Assembly: GCA_965220365.1 (NCBI GenBank)
Contig: OZ244823.1
Coordinates: 310,001-374,000 of the forward strand
Length of the DNA stretch: 64,000 nt
Source of the DNA: Bin80 sp965220365
Lineage (GTDB): Bacteria; Bacteroidota; Rhodothermia; Rhodothermales; Bin80
Reading direction: 5' to 3'
Of the stretch, positions 62,434 to 64,000 are shown piece by piece; within the stretch, counting starts at the first letter, position 1; the number at the start of each line of letters is the position of its first letter. The position numbers and the translations under genes are program-made. Under the pieces are notes generated by a model, which made no database searches, was not told the origin of the DNA, and was given only the letters and a program-made list of their open reading frames with translations.

Positions 62434-63185
62434 TGCAGTTAATGGTCATATGAAAAATAGCTGTCAATCCTATTACAATTTATATTGTTAACAGGATTCT
62501 TGCAGCGTTGAAGTTTAGCGGCTTTTAATCGCCCCAGCGGGGCTTTGAGAATTGCTTTTGCAATTTGTTCAGCGGAATTGACCGCTGAATGTGGGAGATA
62601 TCTTTTTCAGGTTGCCCGCGTGGTTTTTCAAACCTCCTGGTTGAAGTCTGTAATCTGTGTGCGTGTAACATTCAATTTCCCAATTTGTTTGCCGTTACAA
62701 TGCAAGAACGCATCCTAGTCGAATATACACAATCAAACTCAATGAAAGTCAATCTACTACGTATCACTTCCGCGCAATGTTACCTCTATGCCCCGCTGGC
62801 ATCTTGTACGTCAGTACTTTCCCGATGAATCCTTTGGCAATTCGCTCTATCTGTGTCTCGATGTTCAGGTGACGGATGTAATGCCGTCCCACAAACTCAT
62901 CAACATAACGCTTTGGAATCGGGAAGCCGAACCGCAACGGGGCGAGGTGCCAGCCACAAAACATGGTAATACATCTCGCGGTATGAACCAGACTTGATCT
63001 CCCCGAACACGAAGATTTCTCTTGATACCAGAGCAAATAAACCAACCAGTATGGCTCAAGCAAAGCCGGGAGTACAGTTCGGGTCATAATCCCTGATTTA
63101 AGCTTCTGAGCTTGCTCGTTTGCTAAACCCTCTATACCAGCCTGCGGTCACTGCAAGTAGTGGCAACCACTACACTCCTACCTCA
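62434..63185. other. Gene-poor interval with clustered hairpins
   Basis: 752 bases. A 107-codon minus-strand frame (62764-63087) and a 69-codon plus-strand frame overlap each other in this interval; neither resembles a known family, and parts of two minus-strand frames look like decayed transposon sequence. A cluster of three hairpins lies at 62531-62589 (see separate entry). Confidence 0.4.
62531..62589. repeat. Three consecutive short hairpins
   Basis: gcccc/ggggc with loop agc (62531-62543), aattgc/gcaatt with loop tttt (62550-62565), and ttcagcgg/ccgctgaa with loop aattga (62568-62589). Three perfect stems in 59 bases suggest a structured RNA or element end; no family was recognised. Confidence 0.5.
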
Positions 63186-64000
63186 TTACGAAAGGCCGCT
63201 CACAGGCTCGGATACTTCAGACAGAAGTCGGTCAATGACTGATTCTACGGTTACTCCTTCACTCTCTGCATAGAAATTCGTCAATACGCGGTGGCGAAGA
63301 ACCGGATGGGCCAAGGCGTGAATGTCCTCAATGGCCACATTGTAGCGCCCCCGTAATGCAGCACGCACTTTGCCTCCAAGGAGGAGATACTGCGTAGCCC
63401 GTAAACCAGCACCCCAACTCACCCAATTTGAAACAAACTCCAAAGCATCGGTCGCCTTTGGCCGCGTACTGCGAACTAGGTCCACCGCAAACTGTGCTAC
63501 ATTGTTCGGAACGAATACACTGCGGACTTCATGCTGAAACGACAAAATATCCGCCCCGGACAAGATCTTCTCAACTGGTTCCTGGTCACGGCTGGTCGTC
63601 TCCAAAGCAACGGTCAACTCATCCTCCGCAGATAAATAATCAAGCACAATGTTGAACATAAACCGATCCAGTTGTGCTTCTGGCAATGGATAAGTCCCCT
63701 CAAGCTCAATCGGGTTTTGAGTCGCAAGTACGAAGAAGGGTTTATCCAGTGAATAGCGCTCTCCGGCAGCAGTAACTTGGTATTCCTGCATCGCTTCCAG
63801 TAAAGCCGCCTGCGTTTTGGGCGGGGTACGATTGATCTCGTCCGCAAGAATGATATTGGCAAAGATGGGGCCCTTGACAAACTCAATGCTTCTGCGACCG
63901 GTTGTGCGGTCCTCATCCAACATGTCCATCCCTGTGATGTCTGCCGGCATCAGGTCCGGGGTAAACTGAATCCGCTTATAGGACAAATCCAGCATCTCGC
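63186..64000 (-). CDS. MoxR-type AAA ATPase (5' end outside window)
   Basis: The visible 270 or so residues include RIQFTPDLMPADITG, Walker B ILADEINRTPPKTQAALLEAMQE, sensor-1 VLATQNPIELEGTYPLPEAQLDRF and the C-terminal lid with LRATQYLLLGGKVRAALRG. The Walker A motif lies beyond the right edge, so the gene is partial. MoxR ATPases act as chaperones for metal-centre or von Willebrand-domain proteins, usually encoded next to DUF58 genes that would lie downstream; none is visible downstream here. Confidence 0.93.
   Translation of the reverse strand, partial: EMLDLSYKRIQFTPDLMPADITGMDMLDEDRTTGRRSIEFVKGPIFANIILADEINRTPPKTQAALLEAMQEYQVTAAGERYSLDKPFFVLATQNPIELEGTYPLPEAQLDRFMFNIVLDYLSAEDELTVALETTSRDQEPVEKILSGADILSFQHEVRSVFVPNNVAQFAVDLVRSTRPKATDALEFVSNWVSWGAGLRATQYLLLGGKVRAALRGRYNVAIEDIHALAHPVLRHRVLTNFYAESEGVTVESVIDRLLSEVSEPVSGLS

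Noticed and set aside
62764..63087. 107-codon minus-strand frame as a transposase
   Set aside because: Some stretches look transposon-like in two different frames, but no catalytic motif or family signature could be pinned down.

Overview
The window reads as a chromosome segment of a Bacteroidota-type bacterium, most likely of the Rhodothermota/Balneolota side. The reasons are a secreted protein ending in a type IX secretion sorting domain (34.2-34.5 kb), bacillithiol synthesis (bshA), a fused aspartate kinase/diaminopimelate decarboxylase, a six-bladed-propeller cassette with a small Cys-rich peptide, and densely packed genes with frequent TAATG/ATGA overlaps. Base composition is close to even in the core and clearly GC-richer only over the permease at 53.6-55.8 kb. 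No tRNA, rRNA or CRISPR array was seen; one structured RNA, the small SRP RNA, is present.

Layout. 0-3.7 kb: debris, a three-gene cassette (Cys-rich secreted peptide, beta-propeller, thioredoxin-like membrane protein) and a dead IS110 transposase. 3.8-20.2 kb: core metabolism and housekeeping (FAD oxidoreductase, lysC-lysA fusion, a four-gene minus-strand cluster ending in a K+ channel, GNAT, priA, SRP RNA, yajC, ribBA, gamma-glutamyltranspeptidase, Tm-1-like/UPF0261 protein). The segment between the last two carries an imperfect ~640-bp tandem duplication. 20.7-21.8 kb: a Panacea-type toxin-antitoxin pair. 22.3-25.9 kb: thyA, cell-wall amidase, a MamK/MreB-like actin and folA, whose 3' end is interrupted by an antisense, ORF-less group II intron. 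26.4-38.9 kb: bshA, a barrel protein, SleB-like hydrolase, pdxB, era, pdxJ, a type IX-secreted LamG protein, two metallo-beta-lactamase-fold enzymes, a GAF-SpoIIE phosphatase and a transaldolase.

39.0-53.1 kb is the main accessory system: six large genes matching the single-strand DNA phosphorothioation defence architecture SspBCD (sulfur modification) facing SspFGH (restriction). The modification genes are on the plus strand and the restriction genes on the minus strand, meeting tail to tail. No SspA cysteine desulfurase is in the window, so sulfur is presumably supplied by a housekeeping IscS/SufS-type enzyme.

53.5-63 kb is a worn mobile region: an APC permease with universal-stress domains, VapC and phospholipase-D remnants, an IS110 3' remnant interrupted by an intact ISL3 element with an 8-bp target duplication, and an IS1634-type element with near-perfect inverted repeats. 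A MoxR-type AAA ATPase runs off the right edge.

How the genes work together: thyA/folA share the folate cycle; pdxB/pdxJ both belong to the DXP-dependent vitamin B6 route; the SRP RNA and yajC both serve protein export; sspBCD and sspFGH form a two-part modification/restriction defence.
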